NCBI RefSeq assembly: GCF_016860545.1
Contig: NZ_BNEB01000005.1
Location: 372,001-436,000, forward strand
DNA: 64,000 bases
Source of the DNA: Streptomyces asoensis
GTDB taxonomy: Bacteria; Actinomycetota; Actinomycetes; Streptomycetales; Streptomycetaceae
Direction: 5' to 3'
A program made the translations under genes and the position numbers. This document shows positions 8,063-15,338 of this stretch, piece by piece (positions within the stretch are counted from its first letter, which is position 1; the number at the start of each line of letters is the position of its first letter). A model generated the notes under the pieces. That model worked only from the letters and a program-made list of their open reading frames with translations. It searched no databases and was not told where the DNA came from.

Positions 8063-8421
8063 GCGGGTCCCCCGGCGAGCCGGGACGCGACGCACGGCGG
8101 CAGGTTGGGGGCGTCCGTGGACACCCGCACGTAGATCATGCCGTCCTCGACCAGGACCCCGTGGGTCCGCACCGGGCGCTTGGCCGGCGGCGCGTCGACG
8201 GCGCCGGTCCGCAGGTCGAACTTCGAGGCGTGCAGCGGGCATTCCACCTCGCAGCCCTCCAGCCAGCCGTCCGCGAGGGAGGCGTCCTGGTGGGTGCAGG
8301 TGTCGTCGATGGCGAAGACCTCGCCGTCGTCGGTGTGGAACACCGAGACCGGTGGGTCGATGTCGAGCCTGAAGGCCTCACCTCGCGGCAGGTCCGCGAG
8401 ACGGCACACGGGAATCATCAT
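8059..8421 (-). CDS. Rieske [2Fe-2S] ferredoxin
   Basis: A 120-residue soluble Rieske ferredoxin with ligands C42-x-H44 (DTCTHQDASL) and C61-x2-H64 (ECPLHASKFD), the pattern of biphenyl/toluene-dioxygenase ferredoxins. It should shuttle electrons from the FAD reductase to the Rieske oxygenase. There are two adjacent ATG codons (8421 and 8418), with AGGTG upstream. It is first gene of its operon; two candidate operators lie just upstream. Confidence 0.9.
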   Translation of the reverse strand: MMIPVCRLADLPRGEAFRLDIDPPVSVFHTDDGEVFAIDDTCTHQDASLADGWLEGCEVECPLHASKFDLRTGAVDAPPAKRPVRTHGVLVEDGMIYVRVSTDAPNLPPCVASRLAGGPA

Positions 8422-8430
8422 GACACCTCG

Positions 8431-8548
8431 GTGCGTATAACGAAACGGATTGCGGTAAGCGCAACATCAGTCTGGAGTCGGCCCGAATCCTTGTCAAGGA
8501 GTTCACAGGCCGGGAGAACCCGGCATCCGAAGTTGCTCCTCACGCAAC
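8431..8548. promoter_or_regulatory. Putative IclR operators, sites D and E, before the ferredoxin-reductase operon
   Basis: Site D: TTGCGGTAAGCGCAA at 8450-8464, a perfect TTGCG-N5-CGCAA palindrome, with a GTGCGTAT box at 8431-8438. Site E: GTTGCTCCTCACGCAAC at 8532-8548, a 5-bp inverted repeat with the same spacing. Both fall between the ferredoxin start and the terminator of the upstream operon. Confidence 0.6.
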
Positions 8549-8617
8549 ACCGCGCACTATAGGAAACATGACGGAGGTACGGCGGGACCGTTCACGGACC
8601 GCGCGCGCATGAAGACG

Positions 8618-8654
8618 GCCCGCCTCGCCGTCCGGCGAACGGACGGCGGGACGG
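8618..8654 (-). terminator. Hairpin downstream of the metallo-hydrolase gene
   Basis: Stem CGCCGTCC (8626-8633) and GGACGGCG (8641-8648) with a 7-nt loop; pairing continues imperfectly to about 8618 and 8654. It lies 28 bp beyond the stop codon at 8682 and separates the two operons. Confidence 0.55.
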
Positions 8655-8681
8655 GCGCGCGGGCCTCGGTGCGCGGGGCGG

Positions 8682-9314
8682 TCAGAAGCCCCGGTCGATC
8701 CACTCCTGAAGGTGCGGGGCCTCGGCGGCGACGGTGGTGGTGTCCCCGTGGCCGGTGTGCACGACGGTGTCGCCCGGCAGGGTCAGCAGCCGGTCGCGGA
8801 TCGAGTCGACGAGGGTCGGGAAGTCGCTGTACGACCTTCCCGTCGCCCCCGGTCCGCCCGCGAAGAGCGTGTCGCCGCCGAAGACGGCCGACAGGGCCGG
8901 CGCGTACAGGCAGACCGCGCCCGGGGCGTGCCCGGGAGTGTGCAGCACGGTCAGTTCGACACCCGCGACCGCGAGGACCCAGCCGTCGGCCAGTTCACCG
9001 TCGGGCATCCGGTCCGGATGGGTCTGTTTCCACAACGGCAGGTCGTCCGGATGGAGGAGGATCGGTGCACCGGTGCGCGCCGCGAGTTCGGGGGCCGCGT
9101 CGATGTGGTCGTTGTGGGCGTGGGTGCACACGACGGCGCGCAGGGTACGTCCGCCGAGGGCCTCGGCGATGGCCTGCGCGTCGTGGGCGGCGTCGATGAC
9201 GATGGCCTCGTGGTCGTCGCCGACGATCCACACGTTGTTGTCGACGTCCCAGGTACCCCCGTCGAGACTGAACTGCCCCGAGGTCACCAGGCGTTCGATA
9301 CGGGCGGCCGTCAC
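8682..9314 (-). CDS. Metallo-beta-lactamase-fold hydrolase linked to formaldehyde detoxification
   Basis: A 210-residue MBL-fold protein with the zinc motif THAHNDHID, a later His in HTPGHAPGAVCLY, GGDTLF and a terminal His in VHTGHGD. This is the arrangement of glyoxalase-II-like thioesterases. Its GTG start overlaps the mscR stop codon (GTGA). Such genes commonly accompany mycothiol-dependent formaldehyde dehydrogenase in actinobacteria and are suspected to hydrolyse S-formylmycothiol or a related thioester; that activity is inferred here, not shown by the sequence. Confidence 0.8.
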   Translation of the reverse strand: MTAARIERLVTSGQFSLDGGTWDVDNNVWIVGDDHEAIVIDAAHDAQAIAEALGGRTLRAVVCTHAHNDHIDAAPELAARTGAPILLHPDDLPLWKQTHPDRMPDGELADGWVLAVAGVELTVLHTPGHAPGAVCLYAPALSAVFGGDTLFAGGPGATGRSYSDFPTLVDSIRDRLLTLPGDTVVHTGHGDTTTVAAEAPHLQEWIDRGF

Positions 9315-10396
9315 AGGACCACCACCGAGCGCAGCACGTCGCCGTGGTGCATCCGCTCGAAGGCCTTCTCCACCTCGTCCAGCGCGATCGTCTCCGTGAC
9401 GAACGCCCCGAGATCCAGCCGGCCCTGCAGATGCAGATCGATCAGCATCGGGAAGTCCCGCGAGGGCAGACAGTCGCCGTACCAGGACGACTTCAGCGCA
9501 CCCCCACGCCCGAAGACGTCCAGCAACGGCAGCTCCAGCTTCATCTCCGGCGTCGGAACACCCACCAGCACCACCGTGCCCGCCAGATCACGCGCATAGA
9601 AGGCCTGCCGGTACGTCTCCGGCCGGCCCACCGCCTCGATCACCACATCGGCACCGAAACCCCCGGTCAGCTCCCGGATCGCCTCCACCGGATCACTCTC
9701 CTTCGAGTTCACCGTGTGCGTCGCACCCATCCCGGCGGCCGTCCGCAGCTTGCGGTCGTCGATGTCGACGGCAATGATCTTCGCCGCACCGGCGAGCCGC
9801 GCACCCACCACCGCCGCGTCACCGACCCCGCCACAGCCGATGACGGCCACACTGTCACCACGCCCCACACCGCCCGTGTTGATCGCCGCACCGATACCGG
9901 CCATCACCCCGCACCCCAGCAGCCCCGCCACCGCAGCCGACACCGACGCATCGACCTTCGTGCACTGCCCCGCCGCCACCAGCGTCTTCTCCGCGAACGC
10001 CCCGATCCCCAGCGCCGGCGACAGCTCCGTGCCGTCCAGCAGCGTCATCCGCTGCTTCGCGTTGTGCGTGTCGAAGCAGTACCAAGGACGCCCCCGCAGA
10101 CACGCCCGGCACCGACCGCACACCGCCCGCCAGTTCAAGATCACGAAATCGCCCGGCGCCACATCCGTGACACCCTCCCCCACCGACTCCACGACACCCG
10201 CCGCCTCATGCCCCAGCAGAAACGGGAACTCGTCGTTGATCCCGCCCTGCCGGTAGTGCAGATCGGTGTGGCAGACCCCGCAGGCCTGCACCTTCACGAG
10301 CGCCTCGCCCGGGCCGGGATCAGGCACGACGATCGTTTCCAGGCTGACGGGGGCGCCTTTGCCGCGTGCGACGACCGCACGGACCTGGTGAGCCAT
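9311..10396 (-). CDS. mscR: S-(hydroxymethyl)mycothiol dehydrogenase (mycothiol-dependent formaldehyde dehydrogenase)
   Basis: A 361-residue zinc-dependent medium-chain alcohol dehydrogenase. The catalytic zinc site is in CGVCHTDLHYRQGG and GHEAAGVVESVG. The structural zinc loop is CGRCRACLRGRPWYC, and the nucleotide fold is VAVIGCGGVGDAAVVGARLAGA. The overall pattern is that of MscR/AdhE2. It oxidises the adduct of formaldehyde with mycothiol and would remove the formaldehyde released by the Rieske betaine oxygenase. The ATG at 10396 has GAGGAG upstream. A TGCGGCAC-N9-GTGCCGCA repeat lies at the promoter. Confidence 0.92.
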   Translation of the reverse strand: MAHQVRAVVARGKGAPVSLETIVVPDPGPGEALVKVQACGVCHTDLHYRQGGINDEFPFLLGHEAAGVVESVGEGVTDVAPGDFVILNWRAVCGRCRACLRGRPWYCFDTHNAKQRMTLLDGTELSPALGIGAFAEKTLVAAGQCTKVDASVSAAVAGLLGCGVMAGIGAAINTGGVGRGDSVAVIGCGGVGDAAVVGARLAGAAKIIAVDIDDRKLRTAAGMGATHTVNSKESDPVEAIRELTGGFGADVVIEAVGRPETYRQAFYARDLAGTVVLVGVPTPEMKLELPLLDVFGRGGALKSSWYGDCLPSRDFPMLIDLHLQGRLDLGAFVTETIALDEVEKAFERMHHGDVLRSVVVL

Positions 10397-10431
10397 GACC
10401 ACTCCTCGGCTGGTACGAGACCTGAGTCGGT

Positions 10432-10466
10432 GTTGCTTAGTGCGGCACGCTTTCCTTGTGCCGCAA
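10432..10466. promoter_or_regulatory. Inverted repeat at the mscR promoter (site F)
   Basis: TGCGGCAC (10441-10448) and GTGCCGCA (10458-10465) form a perfect 8-bp inverted repeat with 9-nt spacing. GTTGC on the left (10432) and GCAAC on the right (10466) flank it, resembling an expanded GTTGC/GCAAC palindrome. It is 36-70 bp upstream of mscR. The match to the other IclR sites is partial. Confidence 0.4.
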
Positions 10467-10684
10467 CAAAGCATCCTGGAGCACCGAACCGGGGTCAAGG
10501 TCGGGGAGCCCACCGGTGCAGCTCCCCCGCCGCCGTCACCCCGACCGTCGTGCCCGGCGGCCCGGTGTCACGCATGCGGACCGCAAGGAGCGGGGCGAGT
10601 GTTCGGCAGGCTGCTCGTCGCATGCTTCGTCAGGCAGGTGACGTGACCGACCTTCAGAACCGACCCGACACCGCTGGTGGCCTC

Positions 10685-11815
10685 ATGATCTCCCGAACGA
10701 CGTCCTCCGTCTCCGGCGCCGTGCAGGTGTCGCCGTTCCTCGCGCCCAGCCGGGGCGGCCTCTACCGGCGCAGGCGGACCTCCCGGCCGGGCGAGGTGAA
10801 CCTGAAGAGCACCGGCCTGCTGGACCCCCGCGCGGCGGCGCTGCACCGGCGGACGCTCCAGGCCCTGGACCCCGTCGACGTACTGACCTATCCGGTGCTC
10901 GGAGGTGTGTACACCACACTCGCCGCGCGCATGGGAGTCGCCCCCGAGAGCCTCGTACTGACGGCCGGCAGCGATCCGGGGCTCGGTCTGCTCGTCCGGG
11001 CCTTTCCCACGGCGACGCGGATCGTCACGCACCACCCCACCTATCAGGGCTGGGACAAGTTCGCGCATCTCGGCAACTGCCGGATCGACGGGGTGCCGCC
11101 GGACCCGGGCACGGGCCGGTTCGTCCTGGCGGACCTCGGGACCCGGCTGGAGCAGGGACCGCCCGCCTTCGTCGTGGTGACCCAGCCGCACAGCCTCACC
11201 GGCCAGTTCCACGAGGCGGACGAGCTCGCCGCCCTCGCCGACACGGTCACCGGCCGGGGCAGCCTGCTCGTCGTGGACACGGCGTACCTGGCTTTCACCG
11301 ACGGCGGTGAGGAACTGGTGCGGGACATCATGGGGCGGCCCGGAGTCGTCCGGGTCAACAGCTTCTCCAAGTGCTACGGGCTGTCCGGGGCGAGGATCGG
11401 CGTGATCGCGACCGATCCGGAGACGGCGTGCCACCTCTTCGACATCGACGCGGAGGGGTCGGTCTCCGCCACCGCGCTGGCGCTACTGGACGCCTCCTTG
11501 CGCCGGCACGACGTCTTCGAGGAGATCTGGGCGGACGTCCGCCGGTTGCGGGGAGACCTGGCCCGGCGGGTGGAGGAGTGCCGCCCGGGATGGCGGGCTC
11601 GTCCGAGCGGAGCCAACTTCGTCACCTTCGACGTGCCCGGGGCCGCCGAGGCCGCCGCGGCGACCGCCTTCCTCTACGACCAGGGCTATGTCGTACGGGA
11701 TCTGTCGGGGCTGCCCAGCCTGCCTGCGGCCGTCCGCATAGCCGTGGCCGACCACCAGGTCGTGGATCGTGTGGTCGAGCTGCTCGGCGGGTGGCGGCAC
11801 GAGCCGGCCGGCTGA
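10685..11815 (+). CDS. PLP-dependent aminotransferase, histidinol-phosphate-aminotransferase-like
   Basis: A 376-residue fold-type I class I/II aminotransferase. The motif VVRVNSFSKCYGLSGARIGV contains the PLP lysine (SFSK). TQPHSLTGQFHEADELAAL stands where the family has NPNNPTG, and VVDTAYLAF contains the PLP-contacting Asp and Tyr. The ATG at 10685 has GGTGG at 5 nt; an in-frame GTG at 10643 would add 14 residues. It is related to HisC and threonine-phosphate decarboxylase-like enzymes, but NPxxPTG is changed, so the substrate is unknown. It converges on a P450 gene with a shared terminator. Confidence 0.8.
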   Translation: MISRTTSSVSGAVQVSPFLAPSRGGLYRRRRTSRPGEVNLKSTGLLDPRAAALHRRTLQALDPVDVLTYPVLGGVYTTLAARMGVAPESLVLTAGSDPGLGLLVRAFPTATRIVTHHPTYQGWDKFAHLGNCRIDGVPPDPGTGRFVLADLGTRLEQGPPAFVVVTQPHSLTGQFHEADELAALADTVTGRGSLLVVDTAYLAFTDGGEELVRDIMGRPGVVRVNSFSKCYGLSGARIGVIATDPETACHLFDIDAEGSVSATALALLDASLRRHDVFEEIWADVRRLRGDLARRVEECRPGWRARPSGANFVTFDVPGAAEAAAATAFLYDQGYVVRDLSGLPSLPAAVRIAVADHQVVDRVVELLGGWRHEPAG

Positions 11816-11832
11816 CCCGAGGGGCCGGTCGC

Positions 11833-11870
11833 CGATGTGCCGTGCGGCGTGTACACCGCACGGCACATCG
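11833..11870. terminator. Strong bidirectional terminator
   Basis: A perfect 15-bp stem with 8-nt loop: C plus GATGTGCCGTGCGG (11833-11847), then CCGCACGGCACATC plus G (11856-11870). TGTTCTTGTT follows on the right. It lies in the 64-bp gap between the convergent aminotransferase and P450 genes. Confidence 0.8.
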
Positions 11871-11879
11871 TGTTCTTGT

Positions 11880-13121
11880 TCACCAGGTGACCGGCAGTTC
11901 CCACACGCCGTAGACAAGGCCCTCGCGCTTGAACCGGATACTGTCCCGGTCCACGGCCAGACGCAGATTCGGCAGCCTGCGGTGCAGGGTGCTGTGGACG
12001 ACCTGGAGCTGCACCCTGGCCAGCGCCTGGCCCAGGCACTGGTGGGCCCCGAAACCGAAGGCCAGGTGCCGTCGCGCGTCTCGCGTGAGATCCAGCCGGT
12101 CGGGGTCGGGGAAGGCCGTCTCGTCACGGTTGGCCTCGCTGTTGACGAGGATCACGCCGTCTCCGGCGCGGATGGCCTTGCCCTCCACGTCCAGGTCCGC
12201 CAGCGCGACCCGCCCCCGGCCCGTGTGGATGACGGTCAGGAAGCGCAGGAGCTCCTCGACCGCCTGCGCCACGGTCCTGGTGTCGTCGGAGCGGCGCAGC
12301 AGCGCCAGCTGATCGGGGTGTTCGAGCAGCGCGAGGGTGCCCAGCGCGATCATGTTGGCCGTCGTCTCGTGCCCCGCGACCAGCAGCAGGGTGCTCATCA
12401 GCGTCACGTCCGCCGAGGTGAGCGCGCCGCTGCGCACCTGATGGACGACGAGTTCGGAGAGCAGGTCGTCGCCGGGCTCCGCGTTCTTCGCCTCGACGAG
12501 CCGGTCCAGGTACTGGTGCAGGGCGCGCTGGGCAGCGAGCGCGGTGTCCGGCGCGGAACCGCTGTTGATCAGGTTTCGGCTCTGCTGCTGGAAGAACCCG
12601 TGGTCCTCGTAGGGCACCCCGAGCAGCTCGCAGATGACCAGCGAGGGCACGGCGAGCGCGAACGACTCCACGAGGTCCACCGGGCGTGGCCCTGCGGCCA
12701 TCCCGTCTATGAGATCGTCGACGATCCGCTGGATGTGCGGACGCATCGCCTCGATCCGGCGAGCGGTGAAGGGGGCGGTGACCATGCGACGCAGCCGCCC
12801 GTGCTCGGGATCGTCGAAGTTGATGAAGCTGCGTCGCTTCGCCGTCCTTCGGGCCTTGAAGGTTTCGCTGATGTGCGGGAAACCGGGCAGCGTGACATCA
12901 CAGCTCAGCCGGCTGTCGGCGAGCAGCTCGCGCTGCGCGGCGTAGCCGGTCACCAGCCAGGGTGTGCTCCCGTCCCACAAACGCACTTTGGTGACCGCCG
13001 ACCTGCGGCGTGCTGTACGCAGGGCCGGCGGTGGGTCGAAGGGACACCCCTCGGCCCTGGGCATGGGGTAGTCGGGTATGTCGTCCGGGCTCTCGTCGAA
13101 AAGATCTGCGGAAGCTGTCAT
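11880..13121 (-). CDS. Cytochrome P450 monooxygenase (streptomycete CYP105/107-like)
   Basis: A 413-residue soluble bacterial P450. The I-helix is LLLVAGHETTANMIALG (oxygen-binding AGHET). ExxR is EELLR, and the haem loop FGFGAHQCLGQALARVQL carries the Cys ligand. The N terminus ADLFDESPDDIPDYPMPRAEGCPFDPPP is typical of CYP105-like enzymes. The ATG at 13121 has GGAG at 7 nt; two GTG codons just upstream are less well placed. No ferredoxin or reductase gene is adjacent, so redox partners must come from elsewhere. Substrate is unknown. Confidence 0.9.
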   Translation of the reverse strand: MTASADLFDESPDDIPDYPMPRAEGCPFDPPPALRTARRRSAVTKVRLWDGSTPWLVTGYAAQRELLADSRLSCDVTLPGFPHISETFKARRTAKRRSFINFDDPEHGRLRRMVTAPFTARRIEAMRPHIQRIVDDLIDGMAAGPRPVDLVESFALAVPSLVICELLGVPYEDHGFFQQQSRNLINSGSAPDTALAAQRALHQYLDRLVEAKNAEPGDDLLSELVVHQVRSGALTSADVTLMSTLLLVAGHETTANMIALGTLALLEHPDQLALLRRSDDTRTVAQAVEELLRFLTVIHTGRGRVALADLDVEGKAIRAGDGVILVNSEANRDETAFPDPDRLDLTRDARRHLAFGFGAHQCLGQALARVQLQVVHSTLHRRLPNLRLAVDRDSIRFKREGLVYGVWELPVTW

Positions 13122-13283
13122 CACCACGCTCCAGACGTGACATCGGGTATGCGGGAGCGTGTCAGGACCAGCCTGTCACCTCCTTTCCGTCCGTCCGTGG
13201 CCACTTGCCGGATCCTTGCCGATCCCCCCGACCGTCGGCGCGCTCGCCGCACCGCAAGAGAGTGGTCCCCACGGGCCGCCGCC

Positions 13284-14069
13284 TCAGCCGAGCTGGTAGC
13301 CGCGCAGGCCGGTGAGCAGGAGGTAGGTGTTCTGGAGGGAGCCCGAGGTGTCACCGAGGGAGCGGTAGATGCCCCACTTCGGGCGTACGCGATCGGCCAG
13401 GAAGGTGTCGACGCCCGTCTTCGAGGCGTCGACGACGGTCGAGCCGCCGCTCCTGAGGATCCAGCGCACCGAGCCGGCCGAGCCGTTGCCCACCTTGATC
13501 TGGAAGTCGACGTCGGTCCACCGGTCGTGCAGGGGGTCCAGGTCGGTGCGGCCGACGAGGATGTCGTCGATGGCGAGCTTCAGCTCGATGGTCTGCCTGC
13601 CGTTCACCCGGCGCAGCGACTGCACCACGATCGGGGAGGTGCCGCTGCCGGGCTGTTTCATCTGCATGATGTGCGTGAAGGTGGTGGTCGCCTTCAGCGA
13701 GCTCGGGATGTACATCGAGTAGGTGACCCGCCAGGTCTGTCCCGAGGTCCACTTGAGGTAGTTGCCGCCGCTGCCGTTGCGCAGACCGGTGACCTCCTGC
13801 CGCTGCCGGTCGGTGGAGGTGTCGCGGTCGGCGGTGTGCATGTCGAAGCGCCAGTTGTCGCCGGTCGCGTAGATGTGCGGCTGCCCCCCGGGGTGGGAGT
13901 CCGCGCGGTCGTCCTCGACGGTCTCGAAGGCGCCGAGGCCGTCGCGGGCGGCCGAGGGCGCCCACTTCTGCTGCCAGGAGGCGGCGTGCGCGGGGCCGGC
14001 CGGGCCGGCGACGGTGGCCGCGGCGCCGCCGAGCGCCGCGCCGAGCAGGGTCCTGCGGGATGTGCTCAT
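13284..14069 (-). CDS. Tat-exported polysaccharide lyase-like protein
   Basis: A 261-residue secreted protein with a twin-arginine signal (SRRTLLGAALGGAAATVAG, cleavage probably after AHA). The mature part has a beta-jelly-roll pattern, with WRFDMHTADRD, YLKWTSGQTWRVTYSMYIP and FTHIMQMKQPG motifs, resembling the heparin-lyase-I/glucuronan-lyase-like superfamily. Sugar specificity cannot be read from the sequence. The ATG at 14069 has GAGGTGAG upstream. It neighbours a chitosanase and other polysaccharide hydrolases, which supports an extracellular carbohydrate role. Confidence 0.6.
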   Translation of the reverse strand: MSTSRRTLLGAALGGAAATVAGPAGPAHAASWQQKWAPSAARDGLGAFETVEDDRADSHPGGQPHIYATGDNWRFDMHTADRDTSTDRQRQEVTGLRNGSGGNYLKWTSGQTWRVTYSMYIPSSLKATTTFTHIMQMKQPGSGTSPIVVQSLRRVNGRQTIELKLAIDDILVGRTDLDPLHDRWTDVDFQIKVGNGSAGSVRWILRSGGSTVVDASKTGVDTFLADRVRPKWGIYRSLGDTSGSLQNTYLLLTGLRGYQLG

Positions 14070-14084
14070 GACTGACTCACCTCG

Positions 14085-14122
14085 TTCTGTGTGGGGGATC
14101 GCCTTCTGCGTGGGGGATCGCC
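14085..14122. repeat. 19-bp tandem direct repeat
   Basis: Two consecutive copies of TTCTGYGTGGGGGATCGCC differing at one base (T in the first copy, C in the second). They lie 16 bp upstream of the lyase-like start codon, thus probably in its leader or promoter. Confidence 0.7.
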
Positions 14123-14475
14123 GCGCGACGCCCTGTTCCCGGAGGGGCGTCCGGAGCGGCTGGTCATCCGATGTCTTCTGAAGGAACGGTTCCGGAGGAT
14201 TGACCGTCCCAGGGTTCCTCGCTCATGGGCCGAGCTCGCTTTCACGGGGGCGTCGAGCGCGTGACGTGCGGGGATGTCCCACGGGAACGCTGGGCGTTCA
14301 CATCTGTGCACCAGGTTCACGGTGTGGGTCGGGGTGCGAGCAACAGAGTCCTCGCCAGGCCCCGTGCGGTCAATGGTCCGGACCGATGAGGTCGGATCCG
14401 TTTCAGGCCAATTCCCTTTTGCCTCAGAGGGCTTGACGGGGACACCGCCCAGGGGTCACGTTGTACCGCACCCCG

Positions 14476-14492
14476 TAAGGAAACTTTCCTAA
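14476..14492. promoter_or_regulatory. Palindromic operator before the chitosanase gene
   Basis: TAAGGAAACTTTCCTAA, with a perfect GGAAA-C-TTTCC core at 14479-14489, 22 bp before the GTG start. It shares GAAACTTTC with the sites at 18483 and 20017. Chitosanase genes in Streptomyces are known to be repressed through a palindromic operator by a ROK-family protein (CsnR); this site could serve that role or belong to the local LacI regulator. Confidence 0.55.
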
Positions 14493-14510
14493 CAGAAGGG
14501 TCCCCCCACC

Positions 14511-15224
14511 GTGCGCTCTCGAACACTGACCCTCACCGCGGCCGCGGGCGCCGCGCTCCTCGCCTCCGCCGTCCTCCCCGCGAACGCCTCCGGCCTCACC
14601 CGGGGTGCGGCCGCCGCGGGCCCCGCCGCGACCCAGGAGGGCTCCGTCAGCGCGGCCGACCTGCTCGCCAAGGTCACGTCCTGCTCGCAGATATCGAGCG
14701 GCAAGTACAAGACGGACGACGAGACCTCGGCCACCGTCCCGGTCTGCGGGAAGAACGGCGCGGTCTTCTGGAAGGCCGACATGGACATCGACTGCGACGG
14801 CCAGCGGACGTCCAAGTGCAGCGAGTCCACCGACCCCTGGTACCAGGACGACACGGCGTTCCACCAGTCCGACGGAAAGCCCCTGCGCGCCGACACCCTC
14901 CCCTACGTCGTCGTGCCGAGCTCCAGCTCGATCTGGAACTACGGCTCGGCCGGCATCAAGGGCGGCGGGGTCGTCGCCGTGATCTACCAGAACAAGGTGG
15001 AGTACGCGGTCGTCGGCGACACCGGGCCCACGAAGATCATCGGTGAGGCTTCGTACGCCACGGCCAAGGCGCTCGGGATCGATCCGGACCCGGAGAACGG
15101 CGGCACGGACTCCGGGGTCACCTACATCCTGTTCAAGAACTCCCAGGTGTCCCCCATCGAGAGCCACAGCGCGGCGGTGAGCCTCGGCGACCGGCTGGCC
15201 CAGACGTTCATCCGCGACAACTAG
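14511..15224 (+). CDS. csn: Secreted GH75 chitosanase
   Basis: A 237-residue secreted endo-chitosanase that cleaves beta-1,4-linked glucosamine polymers. It has a Sec signal peptide (SRTLTLTAAAGAALLASAVLPANA). The GH75 core contains CGKNGAVFWKADMDIDCDGQ with the catalytic acidic residues, then VVVPSSSSIWNY and VEYAVVGDTGPTKIIGEASYATAKALG. Length and motif order match the Streptomyces/fungal GH75 family. The GTG at 14511 follows AGAAGGG. The GGAAACTTTCC operator lies immediately upstream. Confidence 0.93.
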   Translation: MRSRTLTLTAAAGAALLASAVLPANASGLTRGAAAAGPAATQEGSVSAADLLAKVTSCSQISSGKYKTDDETSATVPVCGKNGAVFWKADMDIDCDGQRTSKCSESTDPWYQDDTAFHQSDGKPLRADTLPYVVVPSSSSIWNYGSAGIKGGGVVAVIYQNKVEYAVVGDTGPTKIIGEASYATAKALGIDPDPENGGTDSGVTYILFKNSQVSPIESHSAAVSLGDRLAQTFIRDN

Positions 15225-15338
15225 CGGGCCGGCGACCGTCGACGGCCCCGTGTCCGGTGGGCGTGGACCGGGCCCACCGGACCGAGAGCCGTGTCGTGGC
15301 GGAGGTGGTGCCGGGGCGGCGCCGTCCCGGCGGGGACG

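Larger units (their letters stand above)
14070..14510. other. Long divergent intergenic region with short repeats and candidate operators
   Basis: The 441 bp between the lyase-like gene and the chitosanase hold no credible gene. They contain a 19-bp tandem duplication (14085-14122) in the lyase 5' region and a palindrome GGAAC-G-GTTCC at 14183-14193. There is also a 6-bp inverted repeat GAACGC-TGG-GCGTTC near 14284, and the chitosanase operator at 14476-14492. Confidence 0.5.

Noticed and set aside
14224..14240. Possible short gene in the lyase/chitosanase gap
   Set aside because: Frames here are short and without codon bias; only regulatory repeats are supported.
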